DNA from: JBCBCP01 sp038530575
GTDB taxonomy: Bacteria > Pseudomonadota > Alphaproteobacteria > Rhodobacterales > Rhodobacteraceae
Assembly: GCA_038530575.1 (NCBI GenBank)
Contig: JBCBCP010000001.1
Coordinates: forward strand, 98,714-162,713
Direction: 5' to 3'
Length of the DNA stretch: 64,000 nt
The first letter of the stretch is position 1; each line of letters begins with the position of its first letter. Under the pieces are notes generated by a model, which worked only from the letters and a program-made list of their open reading frames with translations, searched no databases and was not told the DNA's origin. A program made the position numbers and the translations under genes. Positions 28,381-37,120 of this stretch are shown piece by piece.

Positions 28381-29661
28381 TCAGTAGTTCGACTTGATCT
28401 GAACGCAGGTTTCGGTTTGCGTGTTGAACATACCGCAGCCCAACTCTTTCCAGTCAGACACCAGAACCGCGCTGTCGGGCAGGTGGTCCGTCCAGGCATC
28501 GCCGGGAACCGGGTCGGTCTGGCTGATGATGTCAAACTGGCCATCTGCGCGGATCTCGCCGATCAGGACCGGCTTGGCGAGGTGGTGGTTCGGCAGCATC
28601 ACGGCGGTGCCGCCGGTCAGGTTCGGGAATTCCTGCCCGTACATGGCAGTACGCACGGCATCCACATCAGTGGTGCCCGCCTGCGTGACGGCGTTGATCC
28701 ACATGTTGAAGCCGATGAAATGCGCCTCCATCGGGTCGTTCGTCACGCGATCTGCGCCCATGCGCTCTTTCCAGGCCGCGACCCAAGCCTCGTTTGCGGC
28801 GCCTTCGGCGGACTGGAAATAGTTCCAGGCCGCGAGGTGACCGACGAGGTTGGATGTGTCCAGGCCCGAAAGTTCTTCTTCACCAACCGAGAACGCCACG
28901 ACGGGGATGTCATCGGCGCTGACGCCCGCGGCCGCGAGTTCCTTGTAGAACCCGATATTGGCGTCGCCGTTGATTGTCGAAATCACGCCGACTTGCTTGC
29001 CATCTGCGCCCAATGCCACGACGTCGGCCACGATGGTGGCCCAGTCGGAATGGCCGAAGGGCGTGTAGTTCACAAAGATGTCTTCGTCCGCGATCCCCTT
29101 GGACTTGAGATAGCTTTCAAGAATGTTGTTCGTCGTACGCGGGTAGACATAGTCGGTGCCCAAGAGCGCGAACTTTTCGACGCCCAGTTCCTCAAGGAAA
29201 TAGTCCGTGGCTGGGATCGCCTGCTGGTTGGGCGCAGCGCCGGTGTAGAACACGTTTTTCGAGCTTTCCTCGCCCTCATACTGCACAGGATAGAACAGCA
29301 GACCGTTCAGTTCTTCGATCACCGGCAGAACCGATTTGCGGGACACGGACGTCCAGTTGCCAAAGATTACGTCGACCTCGTGCACGGTCAGCAGCTCGCG
29401 CGCCTTTTCCGCGAACAGCGGCCAGTCGGAAGCCGGATCAACCACAACCGCCTCAAGCTGACAGCCCAGCACACCACCTTTTGCGTTCTGCTGCTCGATC
29501 AGCATTTCCATCGTGTCTTTGAGCGTTGTTTCGGAAATTGCCATGGTGCCGGATAACGAATGCAGAACGCCGACCTTGATCGGGCAATCCGCCAACGCGG
29601 CTGTGCCGGACAGCATGATGGCTGCCAAGGACAAGCCAAGGCGGGTAGGTGTGAATTTCAT
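28381..29661 (-). CDS. urtA: Urea ABC transporter substrate-binding protein UrtA
   Basis: This 426-residue periplasmic protein starts with a Sec signal (MKFTPTRLGLSLAAIMLSGTAALA) and the mature sequence CPIKVGVLHSLSGTMAISET, the hallmark of UrtA. Further family blocks are EAVVVDPASDWPLFAEKARELL and ITGAAPNQQAIPA-like FYTGAAPNQQAIPATDY. It delivers urea (or short amides) to UrtBC. The ATG at 29661 is chosen for the signal peptide; the upstream extension is not coding. It is the first gene of the operon, and its promoter should lie in the non-coding stretch above 29662. Nitrogen control is expected, but I see no convincing sigma-54 site. Confidence 0.95.
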   Translation of the reverse strand: MKFTPTRLGLSLAAIMLSGTAALADCPIKVGVLHSLSGTMAISETTLKDTMEMLIEQQNAKGGVLGCQLEAVVVDPASDWPLFAEKARELLTVHEVDVIFGNWTSVSRKSVLPVIEELNGLLFYPVQYEGEESSKNVFYTGAAPNQQAIPATDYFLEELGVEKFALLGTDYVYPRTTNNILESYLKSKGIADEDIFVNYTPFGHSDWATIVADVVALGADGKQVGVISTINGDANIGFYKELAAAGVSADDIPVVAFSVGEEELSGLDTSNLVGHLAAWNYFQSAEGAANEAWVAAWKERMGADRVTNDPMEAHFIGFNMWINAVTQAGTTDVDAVRTAMYGQEFPNLTGGTAVMLPNHHLAKPVLIGEIRADGQFDIISQTDPVPGDAWTDHLPDSAVLVSDWKELGCGMFNTQTETCVQIKSNY

Positions 29662-30321
29662 GGAGTTGTTCCCCCGTTCGGGCACGCAAGACAGGACTAC
29701 GCCCTTTAAGTCGGGAGCAGGGATCCTATTTTGAACGCGCAGCTTTGACGTTGCAGTCGCGCGGCGGTGACATCTTCCAGGACGATCCGTTGCGCGACGT
29801 TTCGAGTCTCGCCGTTGAGACACGCGCCAGTTAGCGTGTGCGCCTCGCCATCAAACAAGCCTTGTGGTTAACCTGTCGCCGACAAGCTGACGTGCTGCCC
29901 AAAATTTATGCGGAATATGTTCTCGCGCTGCAATTCAGGGCAACGCTTGCGCAGACGGGCATCCGCCCAGCCCAGTTGTTTGGGTGCTTCCTCCGAAACG
30001 TTGTGCGCTCGTCGGCCTGGCGACATCGCCCGTGTTCTGCCGCTCGCCAAGGGCTTGGCGCATCCATCCCTATCACTTTGCCCAAAAACTGGGACGCACC
30101 GAGCCAGAAATTGCCCCCTATACGGGTATTCTGCGGGTTCGATGGGATGGAGTGTTTCACAGTATGCACAATACTGATACGCGGCGCGTGTAAGATTAAT
30201 GAGACAACACCCGTGCGCCAAATGGGCGATGCAAGACTTTCCAACATAACATGCAAGGGTCCAGCAATCGGTGGCTCGTCAGCCAGACACCTTTCCAACA
30301 TTTTCAGGTATTAAACATTCA
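29662..30321. other. 660-base non-coding interval upstream of urtA and of the glycan cluster
   Basis: No convincing gene is seen. It must hold the divergent promoters of urtA and of the 30322 gene. Two small inverted repeats lie close together near 29805-29840: GTCTC/GAGAC, then ACACGC/GCGTGT. Open frames in it have unnatural Arg/Cys/Ser-rich composition. It could contain a decayed gene or an unannotated RNA. Confidence 0.5.
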
Positions 30322-31302
30322 ATGACGCGGCTTCGGGAACTTAACAATCAAGACTGCTTGATCGGATACACCGGTTTTGTCGGGGGCATCCTGAGCCAGC
30401 AGGCGCAATTTTCGGGGTTCTTTAACAGCAAGAACATATCCGAAATTGAAAGCGAGACCTGGGATACTGTCGTTTGTGCTGCGGCTCCGGGATCAATGTT
30501 TGAGGCGAACAAGTTCCCGGACAGGGATCAGGCGCAAATTCAGGCCCTGATCGACACACTTCAAACCGTTAAAGCGCGCCGCTTCATTCTTATTTCCTCA
30601 ATTGCGGTACTTGAAGACTTTGCCGGGGCTGACGACGAAGAAACGACGGCCTTCCAGACCTCTCTGGCCTACGGGCGTCATCGCAGGCTTTTGGAGAGCT
30701 TTGTTGAAGATCACTTTTCCCACAGCCTTATCGTGCGTTTGCCGGCGCTTTTCGGCCACGGGTTACGAAAGAATTTCATCTTTGACCTATTGAACCCCGT
30801 CCCAACCATGCTGACGCAAGCCAAACTGAATGACCTCTCCAGCACCGTAAGCGCCGATTTGAAAGCCTGCCTCTCTTCAATTTACGCCTACGATACCGCG
30901 ACCGACATGGTGAAGGTCGACCGCGCGAAGCTTGCGTCGGATCCGCAGAAGTCGGCTTTGGAAAACGCCATCATCGATCTTGGGTTTGCCGCAACGCAAT
31001 TTCACAACCCGGAGACGACCTACCAATATTACGACATGAGCCGTTTGTGGTCCGATATCGAGATTGCGACACAAGCCGGATTATCGCACATCCACCTTGT
31101 CTCTGAGCCGTTACAGGCCAGAAAGATCCATGATCGCTTGATTGGTCGGCCTATGCCCGAGACATCCGCGCGGCTTCATCACGAGGACATGCGCACGCGG
31201 CATGCCGTGCTTTGGGAGCAGACGGGCCCTTATCTGGCAGATGCCGAGACCACACTTGATAAATTGGCGGCGTTCTTTGCCACGGAAAAGGCACGGGCAT
31301 GA
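30322..31302 (+). CDS. SDR / NAD-dependent epimerase-like protein
   Basis: This 326-residue protein begins with a Rossmann motif GYTGFVGG (residues ~14-21), close to sugar-nucleotide epimerases and reductases, and has the strand-turn RFILISSIAVLED. At the catalytic position the usual YxxxK reads YGRHR, so Lys is replaced by Arg. It may still reduce or bind a nucleotide sugar, or be a non-catalytic member. It is the first gene of the tightly packed block up to 38479 and overlaps the isomerase-like gene by four bases. The ATG at 30322 has only a weak AGG upstream; no other start looks better. Confidence 0.8.
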   Translation: MTRLRELNNQDCLIGYTGFVGGILSQQAQFSGFFNSKNISEIESETWDTVVCAAAPGSMFEANKFPDRDQAQIQALIDTLQTVKARRFILISSIAVLEDFAGADDEETTAFQTSLAYGRHRRLLESFVEDHFSHSLIVRLPALFGHGLRKNFIFDLLNPVPTMLTQAKLNDLSSTVSADLKACLSSIYAYDTATDMVKVDRAKLASDPQKSALENAIIDLGFAATQFHNPETTYQYYDMSRLWSDIEIATQAGLSHIHLVSEPLQARKIHDRLIGRPMPETSARLHHEDMRTRHAVLWEQTGPYLADAETTLDKLAAFFATEKARA

Positions 31303-32144
31303 AGTACGCCGTGTCGAACCTTGCATGGTCCCCCGAAGAACGGCTGGACGCGTATCGCATCCTCGAAGAGGCCGGGATCACGGGTCTGGAGATCGCGCCG
31401 GGCCTGCTGTTTCACGCCGCGCAAGACCCTTTTGTACCCGAAGATGCCGTCGCGGAGGCAGCCCTCGCAGAGCTGGCAGATGCGGGGCTTATATTGGTCT
31501 CCATGCAGTCGCTCCTGTTCGGCGTCTCGGGTGCGGGGTTGTTTGACGGAGCGGAGGCACGCGAAGCGCTCGTATCCGGAATGGAACGGGCGATTGCGTT
31601 GGCCGGCCGGTTCGACATTCCCAACCTTGTGTTTGGGTCTCCGAAACAACGAGTGGTCCCGGATACAATGACCACCGCTGACGCGCTAAGCGAAGCCGTC
31701 TCAGTGTTTCGCGCGCTCGGTGACGTGGCCGCACAGGCGGGCACCAAGATCGCGATCGAATCCAATCCCGCCCTGTATGGAACCAACTTCCTTACGACAC
31801 TTGAAGACGCGCACGCGTTTGTTGAGCGCGTTGATCATTCCGCAATCGTGTCCATTCTCGATCTTGGTGCCATGCACATCAACGGAACCTATACAACCGT
31901 CCCAGATCGTATTCCCGAGATTATAAAGCACCTAAACCACGTCCATGTCAGCGAGCCCAATCTTGCACCTGCTCCGGACTGTTCTGAAGCGCTGGTGCCG
32001 GTCTTGCAGGCCTTGCAGGCCAGTAACTACGAACACGCTGTATCCATCGAAATGGCACGCCCCAGCAGCGGGCTGGCCGATGTGAAACGCGCCGTGGACC
32101 GGCTGGTTGCGGCAATCAATTCTGTCGAGCGCACTCATGCCTGA
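31299..32144 (+). CDS. Sugar phosphate isomerase/epimerase-like TIM-barrel protein
   Basis: This 281-residue protein belongs to the xylose-isomerase-like TIM-barrel family (AP endonuclease 2 superfamily). The metal-ligand pattern is visible: KIAIESNP (Glu), SILDLGAMHINGT (Asp and His), HLNHVHVSEPN (His) and SIEMARP (Glu). Members isomerise or epimerise sugars and sugar phosphates or dehydrate inosose. It overlaps both neighbours (four bases upstream, eight downstream), so it is co-translated with the epimerase-like and GT2-like genes; a joint role in making an unusual sugar is inferred. Confidence 0.88.
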   Translation: MKYAVSNLAWSPEERLDAYRILEEAGITGLEIAPGLLFHAAQDPFVPEDAVAEAALAELADAGLILVSMQSLLFGVSGAGLFDGAEAREALVSGMERAIALAGRFDIPNLVFGSPKQRVVPDTMTTADALSEAVSVFRALGDVAAQAGTKIAIESNPALYGTNFLTTLEDAHAFVERVDHSAIVSILDLGAMHINGTYTTVPDRIPEIIKHLNHVHVSEPNLAPAPDCSEALVPVLQALQASNYEHAVSIEMARPSSGLADVKRAVDRLVAAINSVERTHA

Positions 32145-33156
32145 TGGTCAGACACAAAGCACGGTCACCCTGCGCGAAGATATCGTCGTATCGGTGTGTT
32201 TCTTCGATCTGGAGCCAACTCAGGAAGCGCTGCGGCAGTTGCAGGACCTCGCGCATAAACTCGATAAAATCTATCGGTTCCGCGAACTCATTCTGGTCGT
32301 GGACGATCACCACCGCGCAGCCGTACTGCCTTTTGTAGAAAAAATCGAAGACCTTCGCATCTTTGTCGTTCGATCTGACATGGGGTATTACGCGCGTCGC
32401 ATCGTGGCAGCCGAAGAGGCGATTGGCGACGTCGTCGTCATTGCCAACAGTGCCGAGCTTGCGCATGTCGACATACCTGAATTCATCCGGCGGGCGGAGA
32501 CTGGCAACGCTCTGGTGTTGGGGACGCGGGCCCGCAGAAGGCCGATCCGCATCGGCCTGTCTTCGCCGATTATCGCGTTGGGGCGGATCGCTGGTTTCAA
32601 GGTCAACCTTGATGACCTTCAGACCATAGCCATCCCGCGCACGCTTCTTAACCAGTTGTTGCGGCATCCCGAACCGCAACTGGCGTTGCGATTTCCGCCA
32701 AGGGACCCAGGCTTGCCGCTGGTATTCCTTGAGGTTGAGACCCTGCCAAACAACGGGCACGGCAAGCTCAATGAGCTGCCGCGCCGCTTGCAACTTCTTC
32801 AGAAGCTGCTCGTTTATCTTGCCCCCAGTCTGCTTATGCTCGTTGCTCTGACCTCGACGATCCTGACAGCGCTCGGCATCGGCTATGCCTTTTACATCAT
32901 CGGCGCGTGGATTTTGGTCGAAACGCTCGCCCCCGGATGGCTGACCACCTCCGCGATGCTAAGCCTGAGCGCAACTTTCATGGGCGTTTCGATGCTGGGC
33001 CTAAGCCTCGGTGTCCAACAATTGCTCAGCCAGATGCGAAAGACGGACGGTCACGCGGTCTCGGAAGAGATCAACCGAATAGATCTCTTTGGCAAAGTCG
33101 CTTCTGATTTGAACGTCGAAGTTGAAGCCGACGTCAGTCGCAGCGAGCATCAATGA
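32137..33156 (+). CDS. GT2-fold membrane protein lacking a canonical DxD motif
   Basis: This 339-residue protein has an N-terminal GT-A-like domain (DIVVSVCFFDLEPTQEA, ELILVVDDHH) and two C-terminal membrane helices (residues ~225-290), the layout of DPM1/GtrB bactoprenyl-phosphate glycosyltransferases. Where such enzymes carry DxD (for example MDADLQ), this protein reads VVIANSAELAHVDIPEF, so the metal-binding aspartates are missing. It may be a pseudo-glycosyltransferase partnering the GT2 encoded at 36300, or use another mechanism. The ATG at 32137 overlaps the previous gene by eight bases. The C-terminus overlaps the oxidoreductase gene (ATGA). Confidence 0.78.
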   Translation: MPDGQTQSTVTLREDIVVSVCFFDLEPTQEALRQLQDLAHKLDKIYRFRELILVVDDHHRAAVLPFVEKIEDLRIFVVRSDMGYYARRIVAAEEAIGDVVVIANSAELAHVDIPEFIRRAETGNALVLGTRARRRPIRIGLSSPIIALGRIAGFKVNLDDLQTIAIPRTLLNQLLRHPEPQLALRFPPRDPGLPLVFLEVETLPNNGHGKLNELPRRLQLLQKLLVYLAPSLLMLVALTSTILTALGIGYAFYIIGAWILVETLAPGWLTTSAMLSLSATFMGVSMLGLSLGVQQLLSQMRKTDGHAVSEEINRIDLFGKVASDLNVEVEADVSRSEHQ

Positions 33157-34307
33157 CAGCCGCCAAATCCACGAGGGACTACGATTACGTCATCATCGGC
33201 GGTGGTTTCTACGGGTGCTGTTTGGCGCTGTACCTGCGGTCAATTTCAACGCGTGTCCTTCTGGTCGAAGCGGGCGATCACCTGCTTAACCGTGCCTCTC
33301 GGGTGAACCAGGCGCGGGTGCACACAGGGTTTCATTACCCGCGCTCCTCTGTGACGGCCGTGAAGTCCATGTTGTTGCACAGACGCTTCTTAAAGGACTT
33401 TCCAGACGCAGTGTTTGACGAGTTCGAGATGGTCTATGCGATCGCGCGGCGGCGATCGAAGGTCTCGGCCAAGAAATTCCACCGTATGTTCCGCGACATG
33501 AATGCCCCGATACGCCCAGCCTCGCCCAACCAGGTGGCCCTGCTGGATGGCGACATGATCGAGGCTGCCTTTGCGTGCTACGAGGTTGCCTTCGACTACT
33601 CCGTGCTCAAGCAGCAAATGACCGAGCGGCTGGAGGCCACCAGCATCGACGTTCGGCTTTCAACACGGGTGCTGGAATTGGACACGAACAAACAACACGT
33701 CAGGGCCGGGCTGTCTGACGGCACTGAAGTGACTGCACGATATGCATTCAACATCACCTATTCTCAGATCAACGCCGTTCTAGAGACGGCGAACCTGCCG
33801 AAGGCGCATCTTAAGCACGAGTTGGCAGAACTTGCACTGATCGATCCTCCGGAAGAGCTTCGAGATGCGGGCATTACCGTCATGGACGGGCCGTTCTTTT
33901 CTTGCATGCCTTATCCATCGGAAAAACTCCATTCATTGACACATGTACGGTATACGCCCCACGAAAGCTGGCTGGACAATGCGCCGTCACGTGATCCCTA
34001 TGCTTATTTTGAGGGCCGTAATCTAGAAACACGCTACGCCTATATGCTGCGTGACGCGCAACGCTATATGCCGTGCCTGGCAGGAGCCGTTTACAAAAAG
34101 TCGATTTTTGACGTGAAAACGGTACTTGTGAAGAACGAACACGATGACGGTCGGCCAATCCTTTACCAACAAAAGCCAAAAGACAGTCGCGTAATATCGA
34201 TTCTCGGTGGCAAGATCGATAACATCTACGATCTATTCGATCTTGTGCGAACAACAGACCCGGCCTTCGCGGCGGCGACGACGCACTACCTCCTGAAAGA
34301 CAGATAA
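33153..34307 (+). CDS. FAD-dependent oxidoreductase (DAO family)
   Basis: This 384-residue flavoprotein starts with a dinucleotide-binding fold: YDYVIIGGGFYGCCLALYLR with GGGFYG at residues ~16-21, then a Glu at the end of strand two (LLVEAG). The RVNQARVHTGFHYPRS block follows where DAO-family enzymes have their flavin-contact loop. The substrate is unknown; in this sugar cluster, oxidation of an amine or hydroxyl of a glycan precursor is a reasonable guess. It overlaps the upstream gene by four bases and shares one base with the next start (TAATG). Confidence 0.87.
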   Translation: MTAAKSTRDYDYVIIGGGFYGCCLALYLRSISTRVLLVEAGDHLLNRASRVNQARVHTGFHYPRSSVTAVKSMLLHRRFLKDFPDAVFDEFEMVYAIARRRSKVSAKKFHRMFRDMNAPIRPASPNQVALLDGDMIEAAFACYEVAFDYSVLKQQMTERLEATSIDVRLSTRVLELDTNKQHVRAGLSDGTEVTARYAFNITYSQINAVLETANLPKAHLKHELAELALIDPPEELRDAGITVMDGPFFSCMPYPSEKLHSLTHVRYTPHESWLDNAPSRDPYAYFEGRNLETRYAYMLRDAQRYMPCLAGAVYKKSIFDVKTVLVKNEHDDGRPILYQQKPKDSRVISILGGKIDNIYDLFDLVRTTDPAFAAATTHYLLKDR

Positions 34308-35884
34308 TGTCCAAGCAGCTTCAGATTATTTCAATTGTAAGTCTCATAGTGGCGGCAGCGTTTATTACAAGTATTAGCCTCAGAGTTCCAAATTTCATGC
34401 AGGAAACTGGGAGCCCTGGGCTGGAGGCTACGTATCATGTCCTCTGGACATCAAAAGTCCTTCAGGAAACTGTGGCCGCTCACCATTTTTGGCTACCATC
34501 AGTAACTTTGAGCCCTGAAGTCGGGAGCCCTTATGCATGGGGGGCGACCGTTGAGACCAAAGGGGGTAGCTTTGTCTACACCTCTTTCCCACCGCTGGGC
34601 TTTCTCGTTCCAGCCTTTCTTTTGTCACTGGCCTCCAGCGATATGGCTTTCGTGCTCCTTGGTCTCCTGAATTCACTTATTGGTTTGCTTTGTGCAATTG
34701 TTCTGGGCTTGCTGGCGAAGCGCGTTGCCTATGACTGTAACCTTGCGGGGCAAGAACAGAATGATCAGTCGTTATGGGCCATATTCACAGCTACTTCTGT
34801 TGTTTATCTGCTGTTAAACGAGTCTCTGACAAGCCATGGGCCTGTGTACTGGCCACACTCTCTTTCGCAGCTTTTCTTTATACTATCTTGTGCGATCTCT
34901 TATCGCATCTACAAAGATCAATGCAATTTTGGCATGTATCTATGTTTGCTTCTGTGTTCATTTGTCTATTGCAGCTTGGAGTGGACTGGTTTCGTTTTTT
35001 GTCTCGGCGCCGCAATCCTGTGCGTCGTTTTTCGGTTTGGCTCAAGCGACATAGCCCTGAGGAGGCGTCTCCTTGCAAAGTTTCTGATTTTAGCTGCAGC
35101 TAGCTTGCTGGCTGCTGCCCTCTTGGTGATACACTTTTCAATTGCGATCGGAATCGGTGACCTAATACATGTGCTCAGCAGTAGGGCTGTCGCTCGATCT
35201 TTCAACTTGCGAGCGCTCCTTGGGATAATTCCCTCTTATTTCGAGTCGTTTGGCGCCCTATTTCTTTTATCTCTTGTCTTCACCTTCTCTCTGATGACAC
35301 GGCGCGCGCAAGAACGACCAAAGCTAGGATCGCCACTTGTTTTTTTACTCTGTCTTTCAACTATCCCAATGATAGAGAATCTTATTTTGCTGGAGCACGC
35401 ATATTATTTCCCATTTGACCGGCTTAAGTTCGCTTTGCCGATGATCTTGGTCTCTGTCGTTTTTTATAAATACTATCAATATCTACATATCAATCTCTTC
35501 GCTTTCATCGCGGTTGCCTTAGTGCTTCACACAAATCTAACCAATTTTCAGTTTCGCAATCTCCAATACCAAGAATGGGGGGCGACTGTTCGCCATAACA
35601 ATCAAGTCGTTGCTGATTTTAGAAGCCACGCTCTTTCGGATTGTGTCGTGCTTGGAAATAACGGATCGGCCCGAGGCCACCTCAACCTGCTTTTCGCCTC
35701 AGATATCATAGAGAGGGCGTCATTGGCTGATCTTGAGCAGGTAATTGAGGCTGGTGACTACTGTGGCATGGGGCTGATTTCGACAGAGCGCGTTTTCACT
35801 GATCAACCGAGAGTTACGTCGATCACACTATACGATTTGGATGGCAATCGTATTGCATCCTTCGGAAGTTCAGGTGTCCTATGA
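34307..35884 (+). CDS. Polytopic membrane protein, GT-C-like, AT-rich
   Basis: This 525-residue protein has about ten hydrophobic helices and a large loop after the first one (residues ~35-90: TYHVLWTSKVLQETVAAHHFWLP), the architecture of GT-C/ArnT-like lipid-sugar-dependent glycosyltransferases. An acidic loop motif of that class is not clear. The gene is visibly richer in A and T than all surrounding genes and uses codons such as TTA, ATA and AGT, suggesting acquisition from another genome. It still overlaps its neighbours by one and four bases, so it is integrated in the operon. Confidence 0.75.
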   Translation: MSKQLQIISIVSLIVAAAFITSISLRVPNFMQETGSPGLEATYHVLWTSKVLQETVAAHHFWLPSVTLSPEVGSPYAWGATVETKGGSFVYTSFPPLGFLVPAFLLSLASSDMAFVLLGLLNSLIGLLCAIVLGLLAKRVAYDCNLAGQEQNDQSLWAIFTATSVVYLLLNESLTSHGPVYWPHSLSQLFFILSCAISYRIYKDQCNFGMYLCLLLCSFVYCSLEWTGFVFCLGAAILCVVFRFGSSDIALRRRLLAKFLILAAASLLAAALLVIHFSIAIGIGDLIHVLSSRAVARSFNLRALLGIIPSYFESFGALFLLSLVFTFSLMTRRAQERPKLGSPLVFLLCLSTIPMIENLILLEHAYYFPFDRLKFALPMILVSVVFYKYYQYLHINLFAFIAVALVLHTNLTNFQFRNLQYQEWGATVRHNNQVVADFRSHALSDCVVLGNNGSARGHLNLLFASDIIERASLADLEQVIEAGDYCGMGLISTERVFTDQPRVTSITLYDLDGNRIASFGSSGVL

Positions 35885-36303
35885 ACCATCGCAGAGCTGT
35901 TTTCTCGGAAGGTGTGCGGTTCCTGTGCGTGTCTATCTTTGGCGTGCTGATCGACTTGTCCATAGCCTTCGGGCTGGCGACATATGCGAGCGCCCCACTG
36001 TGGATTGCAGCAACCGTCGGATTTCTTGTTGCCGCGCTGGTCAACTATGGCATCCACGAGCTTTGGACGTTTCGACAAGGCGCGCGGGCTCTCTCGATGA
36101 CCCGCTCCCTCAAGTACCTCACGGTGTCAACCGTCACGCTTCTATCGCGGATCGCGGTCGTCGTCCCTCTGGAACACCTATTGCCAAACAGGACCCTTGT
36201 GATCTTGCTCTGCGGCGCTGGGGTGTCCTTCTTTGTCAATTTTGCGTTGAGCAAATTTGTCGTTTTCGCAAGCTCCAGCACGGAGACAAAAACATCACCA
36301 TGA
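35881..36303 (+). CDS. GtrA-family membrane protein (putative lipid-glycan flippase)
   Basis: This 140-residue, four-helix membrane protein is a clear GtrA-like protein: FLCVSIFGVLIDLSIAF, FLVAALVNYGIHELWTF (family block around N-Y-x(3)-x-W-T-F) and the last helix GVSFFVNFALSKFVVF. GtrA is believed to flip polyprenyl-phosphate-linked sugars across the inner membrane for O-antigen or teichoic-acid decoration. It lies between a GT-C-like gene and a GT2 gene, with four-base overlaps on both sides, the usual company of a Gtr system. Confidence 0.9.
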   Translation: MNHRRAVFSEGVRFLCVSIFGVLIDLSIAFGLATYASAPLWIAATVGFLVAALVNYGIHELWTFRQGARALSMTRSLKYLTVSTVTLLSRIAVVVPLEHLLPNRTLVILLCGAGVSFFVNFALSKFVVFASSSTETKTSP

Positions 36304-37106
36304 CCGAAACCGCTACGACCCAGATCGACGATACGCATTGGGAAGTGCCTGATTATCGCGAAAACCTGTTCGAGGAAAAGCGCCACCAACATGCTTTGGT
36401 GATCCCCGTCATCAACGAAGGGGACAGAATTCGTGAGCAGCTCTTGCGCATCAAGGACGCCAGCTTGCCGGTTGATGTTATCGTCGCCGATGGGGGATCG
36501 ACAGATGGTTCACTTGAAGCGGATTTTATCCGGACCACGGGCGCGCGCGCTGTTCTGATAAAGACAGGGCCCGGAAAACTCAGCGCGCAGCTCCGCATGG
36601 CGTACGCTTGGTGCATACGGCAAGGGTATGCGGGGATCGTGACCATCGATGGAAATGGGAAAGACGGCGTTCGAGAAGTTGCGAACATGGTCGCGAAGCT
36701 CGAAGAAGGTTTCGATTACGTGCAGGGCTCGCGTTATCTTCCCGGTGGGCTTGCCGAAAACACCCCGCTCGAGCGCACGATTGCAAACAGGTTCATTCAT
36801 GCGCCCTTGTTGAGCATAGCGGGGCGAAACTGGTTCACTGACACCACAAATGGGTTCAGAGCCTATTCGGCCGGGTACTTACTGGACCCAAGAGTTCAGC
36901 CATTCCGCGAGGTATTTAAAAAATACGAGCTTTTGTTTTACCTGACGGTGCGTGCTGGCCAAATTGGCCGTAAGGTTGCGCATCTTCCGGTTCGCAGGGC
37001 TTACCCAAGACAAACCGCAACACCCACAAAGATTACCGGCATGCGGGGCAAGCTCGACGTATTAAAGCAAACCGTGCATGCCGCTCTGGGGCGCTACAAG
37101 CCTTAG
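36300..37106 (+). CDS. Glycosyltransferase family 2
   Basis: This 268-residue GT2 enzyme shows ALVIPVINEGDRIREQL at the N-terminus, VIVADGGSTDGS (nucleotide-sugar-binding aspartates) and IVTIDGNGKDG in place of the usual DAD motif, then QGSRYLPGG and FTDTTNGFRAYS typical of DPM1-like transferases. It has no C-terminal membrane helices, unlike GtrB. It likely transfers a sugar to polyprenyl phosphate at the cytoplasmic membrane face. The ATG at 36300 overlaps the gtrA-like stop (ATGA); a longer open frame upstream is not coding. The next gene starts 14 bases later. Confidence 0.88.
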   Translation: MTETATTQIDDTHWEVPDYRENLFEEKRHQHALVIPVINEGDRIREQLLRIKDASLPVDVIVADGGSTDGSLEADFIRTTGARAVLIKTGPGKLSAQLRMAYAWCIRQGYAGIVTIDGNGKDGVREVANMVAKLEEGFDYVQGSRYLPGGLAENTPLERTIANRFIHAPLLSIAGRNWFTDTTNGFRAYSAGYLLDPRVQPFREVFKKYELLFYLTVRAGQIGRKVAHLPVRRAYPRQTATPTKITGMRGKLDVLKQTVHAALGRYKP

Positions 37107-37120
37107 GACTAAAGACAGCA

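Noticed and set aside
28417..29556. 379-residue open frame antisense to urtA
   Set aside because: It lies opposite the clear urtA gene and shows no family pattern.
29700..29900. Sigma-54/NtrC promoter for urtABCDE
   Set aside because: No convincing -24/-12 GG-N10-GC pair or NtrC palindrome was found on the minus strand.
29838..30314. 158-residue open frame on the plus strand upstream of the glycan block
   Set aside because: Its composition is Arg/Cys/Ser/Trp-rich without domain signal, it has no good ribosome-binding site, and other frames in the stretch are equally open. It looks like non-coding DNA.
35841..36299. Extended start for the GT2 gene ending at 37106
   Set aside because: The upstream open part lies in another frame of the gtrA-like gene; the ATG at 36300 gives the correct GT2 N-terminus and an ATGA overlap.
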